DNA of 64,000 nucleotides, taken from the NCBI GenBank assembly GCA_039619475.1, contig CM077116.1, positions 304,952,464 through 305,016,463 of the forward strand, in the 5' to 3' direction. Within the stretch, counting starts at the first letter, position 1, and the number at the start of each line of letters is the position of its first letter. The notes below the pieces were generated by a model. The model saw only the letters and a program-made list of their open reading frames with translations. It was not told where the DNA came from and ran no database searches. This DNA is from Icerya purchasi. Taxonomy: Eukaryota > Arthropoda > Insecta > Hemiptera > Monophlebidae. Below are positions 38,001-50,600 of the stretch, piece after piece. The translations under genes and the position numbers were made by a program.

Positions 38001-41000
38001 GCAGTTTAGACACATTTGGTCTGCATCTGTAGCGCGATAACAGGCGGCTATAGTCACTTCTAATTGTAGTCATGCGAGTGCGCTAGCGTCGTATAGAGAA
38101 ATATTCAGCCGGCGAACAATCGCATCAACGTGAGTAAAGGCCAGTCGTCTTGGTTATCCTACTCTATTGATAACCTTCCTCACGTTGTCGGCAGCACGGA
38201 AGCTAGGTTGCGCTCCTGCTTACGTGCTTATCTATTGCGCGGCTATTTTATCCTCTAATTCTCCTCTGAATTAGGGGATATATCTCATACTCGAAATCAA
38301 GTGAGAATAGACGACGATATATAATATATATATATATAGCTCTAACTCTTCTCTTTTTTTTTTTACTTGAGCAAAACATTTACTTGGTCACCGACAAACT
38401 ATATGAAAATATTTAACTTAAATAGTATATCACACCTCGTAGCAAAAAGGAGCAGCATTCCAAGGTAGCCTTATGCGTAGAATCTCCAATTTCCAACATT
38501 TAGTATTTACTTATCTACCAATTTTACCTCATATTTTTCATATCGTAAGATTAATGTATAAAACATTTAAAAATTATTTGAGTAAACAATATCTAATGAT
38601 TATGTTTTAATATAAATTCGTAATTTTTTAAATTATAGTGTTCATTAAAATTTTAATTTTTATAATAAAATATCTACATAAGGCTAACTTTAACATAAAT
38701 TTATTACAGCGTGCGATTGTAATGGACAAGCTTCACAGTGTCATGCCGAAAACGGAAAATGTTTTTGCATGACAAAAGGTATTATTGGTGATCACTGTGA
38801 AAAATGTGATTCTCAAAATCATTACCATGGCGATCCAACAGCTAACCGCGGCTCTTGTTTTTGTTAGTATATTTTTACGTTTATAACAAACAATTTTAAT
38901 TAATAACGTTTCATCTCGTTATATGGAGGGGTGCACGTGTGCGCGCGCGCGCATGTTATGTATTTCAATGCAGCTTTAATTTTGTTATTTGGATATTCCT
39001 ATTTAATTTAACTTATTTTTAACAAAACATGTTTAAAAATACTTTATATTTTATTAACATGTTATATTCCTCAAAAGGTTAAAAGACTTTTAATATTGTG
39101 TAATTTAATATATCTTTATTTGTGTTGTTAATTACATTTAGTATATGTGTATATATATATGATATGTATGCATTTTACAGATGACCTGGCTGTTGATTAT
39201 CAATTTACATTTAATTTATCAAAAAAAGAAGACCGCTATTTTCGACAAATTAACTTCAGAAATAGTCCAACAAGGCCTGATGTAGACGCGGAATTTAGTA
39301 TTATGTGTTCGGCGCCTTCGAAAATGAATATAACTGTTAAAAGAGGTATATAGATATTATACAAGTTAACTCTTGGGAGCAAAGGATTAATGATTTAAGG
39401 ATGTTATGTTTTCTTACTGATGTTTATCATATTGAACACCTTTCTGAAAAGTAATGTTTAAATTGAATGAATTGTTAATTATACGGAGTCAGTCAAGTAT
39501 GCAGTTCTATGCGCTAAGGATTCCGTATTGCGTAATGCTGAATTCAGAATAAAGATATCCACTTTTAAATTTGCAATATTATGTTTATTTTTCATGTAGG
39601 ATTTTGTATAGTTATAAGTGCTTAAAAATGTTCATGTCATTATTGCTCTTTTCCGATTTGCATAAAACTAAAGAAGTTTCATCAAAGAATCAAAATATGG
39701 TTTCATTACCTCCAAATTTGATTATTTTATTAAATTACGATGAAACAAATGAATACTTGCAGCTATCAAATACATGCAAACGATGAATACGATCATTTAC
39801 ATACGATCAAAACTGTAAATTAGAAAAGATACTTCAAACAACATATCGCCACAAATAAATACATACGAATAAAAAAGACAATTAAAATAAACACACTAAA
39901 TAATGAATGTACATTAAAACTAAATTAAATTCTTTCATGCTATATTTTAAATGGCGGAAAACTGTGAGCCTTTACTTGTTAAATATTGCCAACTATTTAT
40001 TAATTAAGAAAAAAGATTAAGTGAAATATATTTTTTTACGGTGGGTGGGGGGGGGGGGGATGATGCATTTGGCAGCTTGTTAATGTTAACCATCTTCGGC
40101 TGTTTCTTACCATTAAGAGAATTTTTATATATACATAATATGCCGCAAATGCCTGTTTATTTTCTTACACGTCGCGGTCATTATTTTAAAGCAACATTGC
40201 GTTGTGTTGTAAAGTAAAATCTTTATCGTAACCTTTTTTCATCTGTGATAAATTACATCTACTTTGAATTCATGCTGGTCTTTTGATGTTTATATTACCC
40301 CTTTGGGAAGGAGCTTGTATTAAAGACTATCCATTGGACTAGCTCCTATTAGATGTATTAAACTTGAAATTGTCGGCTTTCTAAAAAAAAAAAGGAATAA
40401 AATCACGGCGGCAGGTTTATTTGTATTTGTTCTTATTTCGAATTATTTAAATTTTAGGCCATCGTCTTACTCCGTTTTTCGTTTCTATAAAAAACAAATA
40501 ATGATTATGTGCCAGTATAAATAAATTATAGATCAAGTTTATTGAAGGAGTGAAGTTGTGTTTACTGTGTTTCATTCGTTCGATAAATCATCTAATTTTA
40601 AGCTGTTGTTCCGCAGTAGGCGGAATTTTCTTATCAGTAACTAATCGGTCAACCGTCTTATGTCATTATTGCGGTCACCATTACGCGACTGTAAATCAAT
40701 TACAACCGAGCGCACGACGCACAGCGATGCTGCTGCTGCTACACGCACATCTCAAACAGGTGATATACATGTAATTCCGCACATAAACAATACTACTAAT
40801 AATACTAACGTTACGACCAATGTTATAAATAGTAATAATGCACCGTTACATATTAAACCGCCAGTAACACAAGTGTTGGCTGGCACACACAGCTCGAAAG
40901 TTGCTTATACAAATATATTATCTCTCATGTCAACGGAGGAAAATTATTTACCGCAACATTTTATGAATATTGAAGATACTCGAGAGAAAGATCACAGCTG

Positions 41001-44000
41001 GCAGCAGGTCGTAAATAAGAGAATACTTTAGAAATGTCCGCTCCGAACAAGTAGGAAAAAAGATACTCAAGCAAAATAAAAACAGGCATACTTGCTTGGC
41101 AAATGATGATGCTAGCGAGAACGATGATGTAGAAATTGCAGCGCATAAAAAAGAGTCCAAATCCCCTGCTATAACGATCTACGAAGTTGCGGATTACACC
41201 AAAATTCTGTCAGATATTACCAGCGTTATCCCAATCAATGATATATGTTACAGATCGTTAACTGAGAAAAGAGTCGAAATTAAATTAAACAGCGCAGACA
41301 ATTACCGTACGCTAGCTAAATTCTTAAGAGAGGAAGAAATTGAACACCACACATACCAAATTAAATCTGAAAGGAGCTTTTAGCTTTCGGGTGGTAATTC
41401 GACATTTACATCATTCCGTAGAGATAAATGATATCAACATTGCTTTAGAAAAACATGGACACCAAATTATGCACATAACTAATATCGAGCACAGGGTAAC
41501 TAAGCAACCCTTACCATTATTTTTTGTAGACCTCGAACTTCATGGAAATAATTCTGACATATTTAAAATTCAAACATTACTTCGCATGAAAGTTAGAATA
41601 GAATCTCCTCCGCATAAAAAAAAAAAGAATATCATTTCCCACTATTTTCGCTGTCAAAGGTACGAACACACCAAAACCTATTGTAACAAGGCGTATACAT
41701 GCGTCAAATGTGGTAATAACCATGCTTCAGCCAGATGTAATAAAAAACGGGACGAAACACCAAGATGCGCCAATTGCCTCGGAGATCATCCGTCAAACTA
41801 TAAACGATGTACCGTTTATAAAAAAAAAAAAAAAAAAAAAAACCAGGATATTGAATATAAACAACATGCAATGGAAAAAATGAACAATAATTTAAACATA
41901 TATGTAAACTCCAGCCATTTTCCCCCTTCGAGTATTCAAGAACAAACGGCAACGAATCATACTGAAGGCTCAAAATCAACACACCGCTTGACCTATGCGT
42001 CAACCTTAGGCTACGGCATAAACGAGAAGTAAATAAAACTTCCGAAGTCAGCGGCGATATAACAACGGCATCGTAATAATGTTGCATACATTCTTAACCG
42101 AAATAAAAACTCTTTTTCTTGACGTGATGCAGCAACAAAGCTAGGCGCTTAACAATGTTATAAAGACTATTACATCTGCTTTGCTCAATAAAAAATGAAG
42201 AATCTCAAAATAGTTACCTGGAACGCTAATGGTGTGTTCTGAAGTATATCGCTGAAATACAAATGTACATCTTGCAAAACGATATTGACGCGCTATGATT
42301 ATCTGAAACGCACTTAACTAACATAAGGCATGTTTCCCCGGATATAACTCGTATTATACAAACTATCCAGATGGCACAACACATGGCGGTTCTGGCGTTA
42401 TAATAAAAAGTAATACGCAACACTACGAACTGAGCAAATATAAATTCAGTTACCTACAAGCGACCAGTGTAGTAATCAATGAAGGTCCAAATAAACAGAT
42501 TACTCTTTCAGCAGTTTACTGTCTTTTGAGGCATAACATAAAAAAGTAACATTAACCTCTTTAAAATTCTAGGCTGTAGATACATATTGTAGGAGGAGAC
42601 TTCAGTGCGAAAAATATCCACTCTGGGTCAAGACTGACGGTACCTAGAGGAGAAGAGAATTGAAATCATTTATTGGTGAAACACGCAGCATCGTCTATTC
42701 ATCGGGAACACCTACTTACTGGCCAACCGACCCCAACATAATACCAGACACCTTCTGGACTTCTTCATAATAAAAGGAATTTCATCCGATTCGCATTTAT
42801 TGATGTTACGACTGATGAAATATTGTCATCAGATCATTCATCGGTTTCACTAACAGTTAGTCTGCACATAGTCAAGAAAATGCGTAAACCGCAGCTGCGT
42901 AATAAATTCACTAAATGGGATGCATTTCGAGACCAATTCAAACGCACAATAAATCTTAAAATACCATTGAAAACTGAAGAACAAATAAATGAAGCGGTAG
43001 AGTATTTCATTAAAGTCACACAACAAGCTGTGTGGGAATCCACACCAACGGGAAGCAATTACCAACCTATTATCTATTATCGGGAGAAAATTAAAAGAAA
43101 ATTTCCAGTTAAAGCGGAAATTAAGAAAACAATGGAAAATATCAATAAATCCTATTTCTAAAACAGCACTACGCAAGCAAACGAAGCTTGTAAAAAAATG
43201 ATTCCAAGATTTAAAAAACAAATCGTTAAAACAGAGTTTAATAAATCTGTCGCCCTTACCACAACATGACTAATTGTTATGGAAAATAACTAAGAACCTT
43301 AAGAGACCCGTACAAGCGGTACATCCGATAAGAAAATTAAATCGGTCTAAGACGGACACTCAGAAAAAAAAGCGTAAGCCTTTGCGAAACACTTCGCGAA
43401 CGTATACCAGCCACATCCTGGAAATGCAATATTAAAACCTTGATGCTTATGATGTTTGTAAAGCGATAAAACTTACATATCCGGGTGGTGAAATTAATAA
43501 TTTAGTAAAAACTCTAAATCCGCATAAACCTCCGGACTACGGCTTAATCACGGCACACGCATATCAAAGGAATTGTCGAGAAAATATTTTATATTGCTGA
43601 CGTATATTTTCAATGCGCAATGCTTCGTTTACGGTATTTTCCTCTGCAACTAAAACTGTCACAAATTGTCATCATTAAGAAATCGCATAAGCCACCAACA
43701 GAACCGAATTCATATCGACCCATCTTGCCACTGTCTGTAATCTGCAAGCTTTATGAAAAGCTGTTGCTAAAACGGATGATGGCAATCATTGAAAATACCG
43801 GAACATCAGTTCGGATTCAGAGCCAAGCATGGTACGATCGAACAAGTACACCGTATAGTCAATACTATAGTGGCATCCCTCGAAGAAAAAAAGTACTGCG
43901 ACGTCGCGTTTTTGAACATAAGTCAGGCTTTCGACAAAGTCTGGCACGATGGTTTGTTACACAAAATTAAGCTTCATTTCCCTTGCGAGTCTATATCAGT

Positions 44001-47000
44001 TGCTTCGGTCACACTTAAGCGAAAGATACACTTCTACGTGAAGTATGTAGACGTCACATCTGACATACATCCGATAAAAGCAGGCGTTCGCAGGGAAGCT
44101 TGTTAGGGCCGCTACTCTATTTCATTTACACGTCAGATATTCCTGCGCCCTCCAGTGTGCAGGTAGCGACGTTCACTGACGACACCGCAATTTTATGCTC
44201 AGATGTATGTCCGATTAAAGCGCATAACACCGTTCAAACAGCAATTATCGAAATTTCATCGTGGTTTAACTTGTGGAAGATCGAAACCAGTGAAAGTAAA
44301 ACAACGCGAGTTCCTTTTCCTAGCAGCAGAATTATACCAACGGAAGAAATAATTCTGAATAGTGTTGCAATTCGGCAACGTACAGATGTAAAATACCTTG
44401 TGGTATATATTTCGATCAACGTCTAACATGGAAGAGATACATAACAGCAAAACAGACCGAATTAAATGCAAAACTGAGACGAATGTACCGGCTATTAAAC
44501 AAGAAACCGGAAGTGTATCACTTGAAAATAAAATATTAATTTATAATCAAATCCTAAAGCCAGTTTGGCGGTACAGTTGCCCTTTGTGGGGTTGCTCGAA
44601 AAAGAGCAATATAGCGATTATCCAACGGGGTCAGAACAAAATCCTCCGGCTGGTTGTCAATGCCCCGTGGTACGTAACTAATTTAACGCTACATGAAGAT
44701 CTCAAAACGAAGACTGTTCTCAAAGTAATATCTGATGATGCAAAGAAGTATGGTCGTAAACTGGAAATACACCTGAACTACCTGGGAATCAGGTTGTTGG
44801 ACAATTTACTGGAAATTCGGCGGCTTGCCGGAATCAAGCCGATAGATCTAGCCTAACAGGGAAGTATAATAAAACTATTTCGCTTAGCACTTATCGCTGG
44901 CTAGGATGCTACTCAACGTCGTTCACATCCATCACTAAAATTTCCAAATAACAATTACCAGCTAGGCGCAATTTAGCGATCAAGTTAAAAAATAAAATAT
45001 ATAAATAAAATAAAGTATAAATAAATTAAGGACCGATTAAGATAAAATTATAGAAATCAAAAATATCTCCTCATTAACTGAAGGTTTAACTCTAAAAAAA
45101 AATCTAACTTCAAAGAAGCGATTTTTAAAAAAGTTATTGAAATAGAAATATTTATATTTCGATATATTTGTGTATAATTTAAACTAATTAATTTAAAAAA
45201 AGAAAAGAAAGGTGATAGATAAAACTTCAAGAGTAAATGATTTTATCTCGGTAAATTTACCTATACAAACATCGGAATATGATAATCGTTCTGTTGTATC
45301 TTTTCCAAATTTTAGGATTGTCGGTACGTCGAGAATACTTCCAATCCAGAGAAATACCCGTGAATAAGCGCATTTATGAGTTTGAACATTTTAGCTGTAG
45401 AGGTGGTAGAACATGTCATCGCTTTTTTAAAATTAGTTGTCAACTTTGAAAGTTTCGTTAAGGAAATGAAATATGCTTTTGTGTTCTCCAAATTGCGAGA
45501 TTCTACTAATAATCACACGCTCGAGAAAAAAAATATTCCTCGAATTTTGTATTGTTCGGCACCTCGAGGGGCTAAATGTGATATCCATGTTTAAGATGTG
45601 TTTTTGATTTTTTCAATTTTTTTACTTACGATACTACTTACAAAAAATCTTTTTTTTTTTTTCGCTGCTTTTTGTTCCTACAGGTTGGGAAGATTATTTT
45701 TTTATGTCATGAAAGAGTTGGTAATTTTTCTTACATATTTTGTATTTCATTTTAAAAAACTTATCCGATGGCGAGTTATGAATTTTTTAGGTAATTTTTA
45801 ATTCCATAATGTATATTATTGAGGTTTTTTTCCATTTTTGGCGCCTAGGGAAATCTGTTATTCTAAAATTATACATTGCTTTAAAGAGCTTTTATGTGCA
45901 AAATTTAATTATGTTTATAAATTAAGCTGTCCCCGAGTTAATGAATTTGATTTGATATTTCTTCCGTTTCTGAACCGTTTTATTAAGGTTCTGTAACATT
46001 ATATGTATATGGAATCCTAAAAATTAGAACGTAATAAATTGATAATTCATACGTGAGAGTGTTAAATTTCTGTTTCTTCTAAATTACTAAATTTCTGTAA
46101 ATATTAACTGGACTAGATTTATACAATTATTGAATATTTAAAATATTTTATTAAAATGAAAAAGTAAATAAATGAAAGTGACCTGGTTTAAAATTTTATA
46201 ATAGTTCACAGTTGATAAGCAGTGATAATAAAATATGAAATACTTTTACTTTATCATCGTATGTAGGTAAATTTATATCGGAAATGTACAAATATTTAAA
46301 GGAGTACTACCGATAAGATTCTGTTTCATTTTTTTTTTTCCCATTGTAATTTGAATAATTTTATCTATTGTGTTTCGAAGGTGAATTGGATGAAGAGAGG
46401 CCGATTGTTCTAGCTCATAACTGTACCAATTATCGCAGTAAATTTTCTAGATCGGATTATATTTTTGGAATAGAAAATAATTTTACTCTTACTACGTTCA
46501 ATGTATACGTGTACGATTTTCACCCTCCGATTTGGATACAAATTTCATTTTCACAGTACCCAAAATTAAATTTAAAGCAGTTTTTTATCACTTTTTCTAG
46601 GTAAGTGTTATCCTATTCGTTCACTAAAATAAAATGGTTTTGGGATTGGAATATTTTTTGTATCCTATATCGAAATTATTAAGTTAAGAATTTGTTTTTT
46701 ATGTTTTTTGTTTTTCGGCATATTACATGCAATTGTTATTTGCGTTGACTCAGTGAACAATTATGCAGAATTAACGTTTAATAAGATTTTTTAATAATCG
46801 AAAAAGAAAAAAGTAAAATTTAAAAATTCCTTCAGTAAATATTATTAAATTTAACGAAACTTTTTTTATAGATTGCATGTTACTTTAATAAAAATTTTTA
46901 TTATAATTTTTTTAAATCACTAAATAGAATAATCCAATTGAGAGATATTCGCGATGTACTTTATAAACTATAAGCTTCGGATTATTAAACATCTATTAAA

Positions 47001-47580
47001 ATTAAAATAGAATTTTAATTACCCATTTATCATTGTATATGTATACAAAGTGTATGATATTAATATGATAAAATACTTATCTAGAACTTTTTTCTGGTTT
47101 AATAAAAATTTGTTTTGCGCAGAAGTAAAATAAAATATAAATACACTGAATTAACGACATCGAAAATGAAGAATTACGTATTTTTACAACATTTTTAAAA
47201 AATATTCAGGGATTTCCGAATTTTAAACAAGTGTTTGTCTGTATGCGCATATTTGTAGACGTAAACAGAACGTTATACATTTAAGCTTGAACAAATGATG
47301 CTATTTTTTTTAGTTTTGGTTATTCAGCTTCTTTAGAAAAGTCGTCTTCGGGGATTTTCGTAACTTAAAAAAATTGAAAAAAATCAATTAGTCATTTTGT
47401 AAAAACAAGGTTATGGAGTTGAGTATTAAGTTAATTTTGACGCCTTTTAGCATAGAGTATACATGATCTAATTTGGAAAAAGTAAAAGAATAAATTTTAA
47501 TTTTAAAAAGTTATTTATAGCTTGTAGATCTATATAATTGTATATCGTATTCTTAACATACACAAAGTTTTATAACATAC

Positions 47581-47617
<37 letters not shown>

Positions 47618-50600
47618 CGGAAAGTTATTGGTGAGACCTTCACCGATTAGAATCCATTCTACTTGTTTTTGTTTGTGGTATATTCAAATTTTATTTAGTC
47701 AGCTTAATAATGAAAATAGAGCTCATTTAGCTTATATTTTATTATTAAATTAAAAATCATTTTGTTCTAAAACTGTTTTCATTATTATGCATTTAAATTG
47801 TTTATTATAACTACTCGATTATTTGTTTAATATTTTTCTGTTATTTCTTTGTTTATAGAAATATTTATAAATAAATTTAAATTTAACAGAAGTAATATAG
47901 TAAATGTCTTTAATCTTTCAAAAAACTAAACCTATTATTAATGATGTTCACTATTTAGATTTGTATAATTTTTTAAATATTTTCGTTACATTTTCATAAT
48001 CTGTAAACTGTAACTTGGAATTTTAAACGATTTGATCGTTTAAGGGAAGAGTTCTATGCAATTATAAGATCATATCAAAATGTATCAAGCTAAAAGCGGG
48101 TTGTAAATATTGAATTATCTTGTTCAAAATTGTTTGCAAAAAATATTAAATTATCGATCATTTTAAAAATGTTTTGTGATTTCGTTTGTTATTAATTTAT
48201 TTTATACGTACTATGTATAAAATAAAAGTATCAGAATTAAGTGTATCTTGATTTTTCTTTAAGTATTACTTGAAAGGGGAATACAGTATTGTACAAGTAT
48301 TACTGTAGGTGTGCGGTTTATTTCTTAAAGTTTTACTTTATCAGCATTCAGTATTAACTGCTACTTTGAATTGAAAAAATTTTTTCTTTTTTCTGGATTG
48401 AGTATTTCAATTGGTAACTGTTCCCTTGGAGTAATATTATTTATTTGTTGTTTTGCTAAAATTATCATTGATTAAAACATTATGGAAAACTAATTTTAAA
48501 AAATTAAATTTTTTTCTCTAATTTTGATTATTTTAGATATTGGTTGTTGTTTATTTCAAATAAAAAAGATTTAATTCGAAATTTATTTTATTGGTTTAAA
48601 AATATAATTGAAAAGCGTACATTTTTACATTAACTTTGGGGCAAATAAAGTTCACCACTACCGACAGAAAAGTGTTAGCATAATGGAATATAATTGCTTT
48701 TTTAAAGCTGTATTCCAAAATAATGTTTGGACGTGCTGTTCTCCTTGAACTTTATTTTATTTCACTGTACTTTTATCATTTGTTTCAACTTTTACTTCCT
48801 GATCATGCAGTTATATTTGTTCCATTTTTTTCATTCAGCTGTATTTTTTGAATAAAAGTTTTCGTATATTGTGGTTTTTATTATTATTATTATTATCCCT
48901 TCATTTATTTGCAGGGAGCCGACCTCTTTCAGCGGGATTAATCCGGCGGGGATGTTTTCGCCGTAAAACCAGCAAGGTTTTTTATTCAAACCTTTTTACA
49001 AGTTACCTGCGGTGTTTTTCAAATTTCACCCGTTAAATATTATCATTTATGCTAGTAAGAAATATGGGTTACAAAATTTGTTTCAACATCATCCCATTGC
49101 TATCAGTAATTTCGTGCAAAAAATACCGTTCCCCATTAACGATTCTGTTTTTTAACGTATTTAGTATATGTACATATACATATACATATATATACATATT
49201 CTTAAAATACATATTTCACGTAATTTTATTAGATTATTTAATTCTTTTGAATTTTTTGAACCTATCTTCGTTCTTTAGTATTATATTAAAGTGGTTTGCA
49301 AACGATAAAATTATCAAATAAAATTCAATGCCTCAGGAACCAGTATGTAAACTTCCAAGTTGGAAGATGAATAACAATCAAAATTCTTTTTAAGACAACT
49401 ACTACATTAAGATAACCGATTACCCTGGACGTTGAAAACCGCAAAAATATCCAAGTATATATAGAATGAAATTTAAAAGCATTTCAAAAATGACTTCGAA
49501 TTCAACATCAGGTAACTATTTGATAGTAAGATTCAAAATATAAAACAAAAAGTAAAAACTCTTTCATAGAATAAAAAAACTACCGATAAAAAATTATTTA
49601 AATCCCGTTTTTTATGCAAAAAACGACAAAGTAAAGTTTGCTCATGTAATAGCCCGAGTGAAGAAGTTGAAGCCAAAATATACCTCAAACATGTATATAA
49701 AAGTGCGTAAGCTAAATTGAAAAGTTTATACTTAGATCTTCTGGGTGCCGAAAACTCCAAATTTAGGAAAAAAGGATTTTCGTGTGATATATCGATGAAA
49801 AGATTGATATCTGATAGGAATGAATCATTACTTGTTCTTAAAATTTTCTCTTAACCATTCATCTGTGTACTTATGTAAATCATGGGTTAATAAGAATAGA
49901 GTTTGTTAGACATTATTTTTATTTTTATTTTTTATATATTTTTTTTTCTTTATTTTTAGACGTGAAATCAAAATGGAACTTACGAAATTCGAAATAGGGT
50001 TATTACAAACATGAGAATCTACTAAAAGTGGGTTTCTAACAATTGTTCATTTATTGTTAGTAATAATTGAAATGTTTAAGATGCTAAAGTGTTTTCAAAA
50101 AAGAAATGTTTGAAGTTTATAATCGAATGAAGAAACAATTTATATACAAATTGAATCTAATGTAGCAAACTACATTTACAAAATATTAGAAAGTAGTTAT
50201 CTATTTATGTTCCAAAAAATATGTAGGTTTTATTGCAATATTTGGTTTAAAAACGTGAGTTATTAATTGTGTATTAACAGCTGTAAAATAATAAAAAAAG
50301 TATCGAATAACGCAAAATCTTAATTCAATGAAAACCGTAATTTTTTTTCAAAAGTATTTTTATCTACTAAAGGGAGTATTCGCCAGTTTATCAATAAAAA
50401 ATTATCTTTAAAATTTTCAGTTATTATATGTATAAAAACTTTCACTGACTCTTTTACATGGACTTTGAACTTCAATTTCCATAATGCTGAGGTTAATAAA
50501 AAATGATATAAAAATTACGCAATTCATATTTTTAAGTGAAAACAAAGAATGCATCAATTTAGATATTTTTATATGTGCGCGGTTCCGGAAAAAACAGAAA

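Larger units (their letters stand above)
35642..38709 (+). other. Attractin intron 13 (3.1 kb) with a Helitron and a SINE
   Basis: GTAGGT to TTACAG. The stretch 37,271-37,897 is AT-rich with nothing recognised; the two elements are listed. Confidence 0.7.
40560..45030 (+). mobile_element. Jockey-clade LINE, near full length but decayed
   Basis: In order: a 5' leader, a Gag-type ORF1 with zinc knuckles (40,660-42,032), endonuclease and RT of ORF2 (42,195-44,856), a 3' UTR and an A-rich tail (about 44,985-45,030). The layout and length of about 4.4 kb fit Jockey elements. Many frameshifts and stops show it is old. It is related to, but clearly not the same family as, the young copy at 835-1795. 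Confidence 0.88.
39346..46380 (+). other. Attractin intron 15 (7.0 kb) with a Jockey-type LINE
   Basis: GTATAT to CGAAG. Holds repeat family B copy 1, the LINE at 40.56-45.03 kb and unit-family copy 2. The acceptor is preceded by a T10 run and is the least pyrimidine-rich of the set. Confidence 0.75.

Noticed and set aside
48848..49036. Open frame with a hydrophobic start after a TTTGCAG acceptor, considered as an alternative last exon of attractin
   Set aside because: In the phase required after exon 16 it reaches a stop after about 18 codons without conserved residues, and the sequence is partly shared with the inverted repeat arm.
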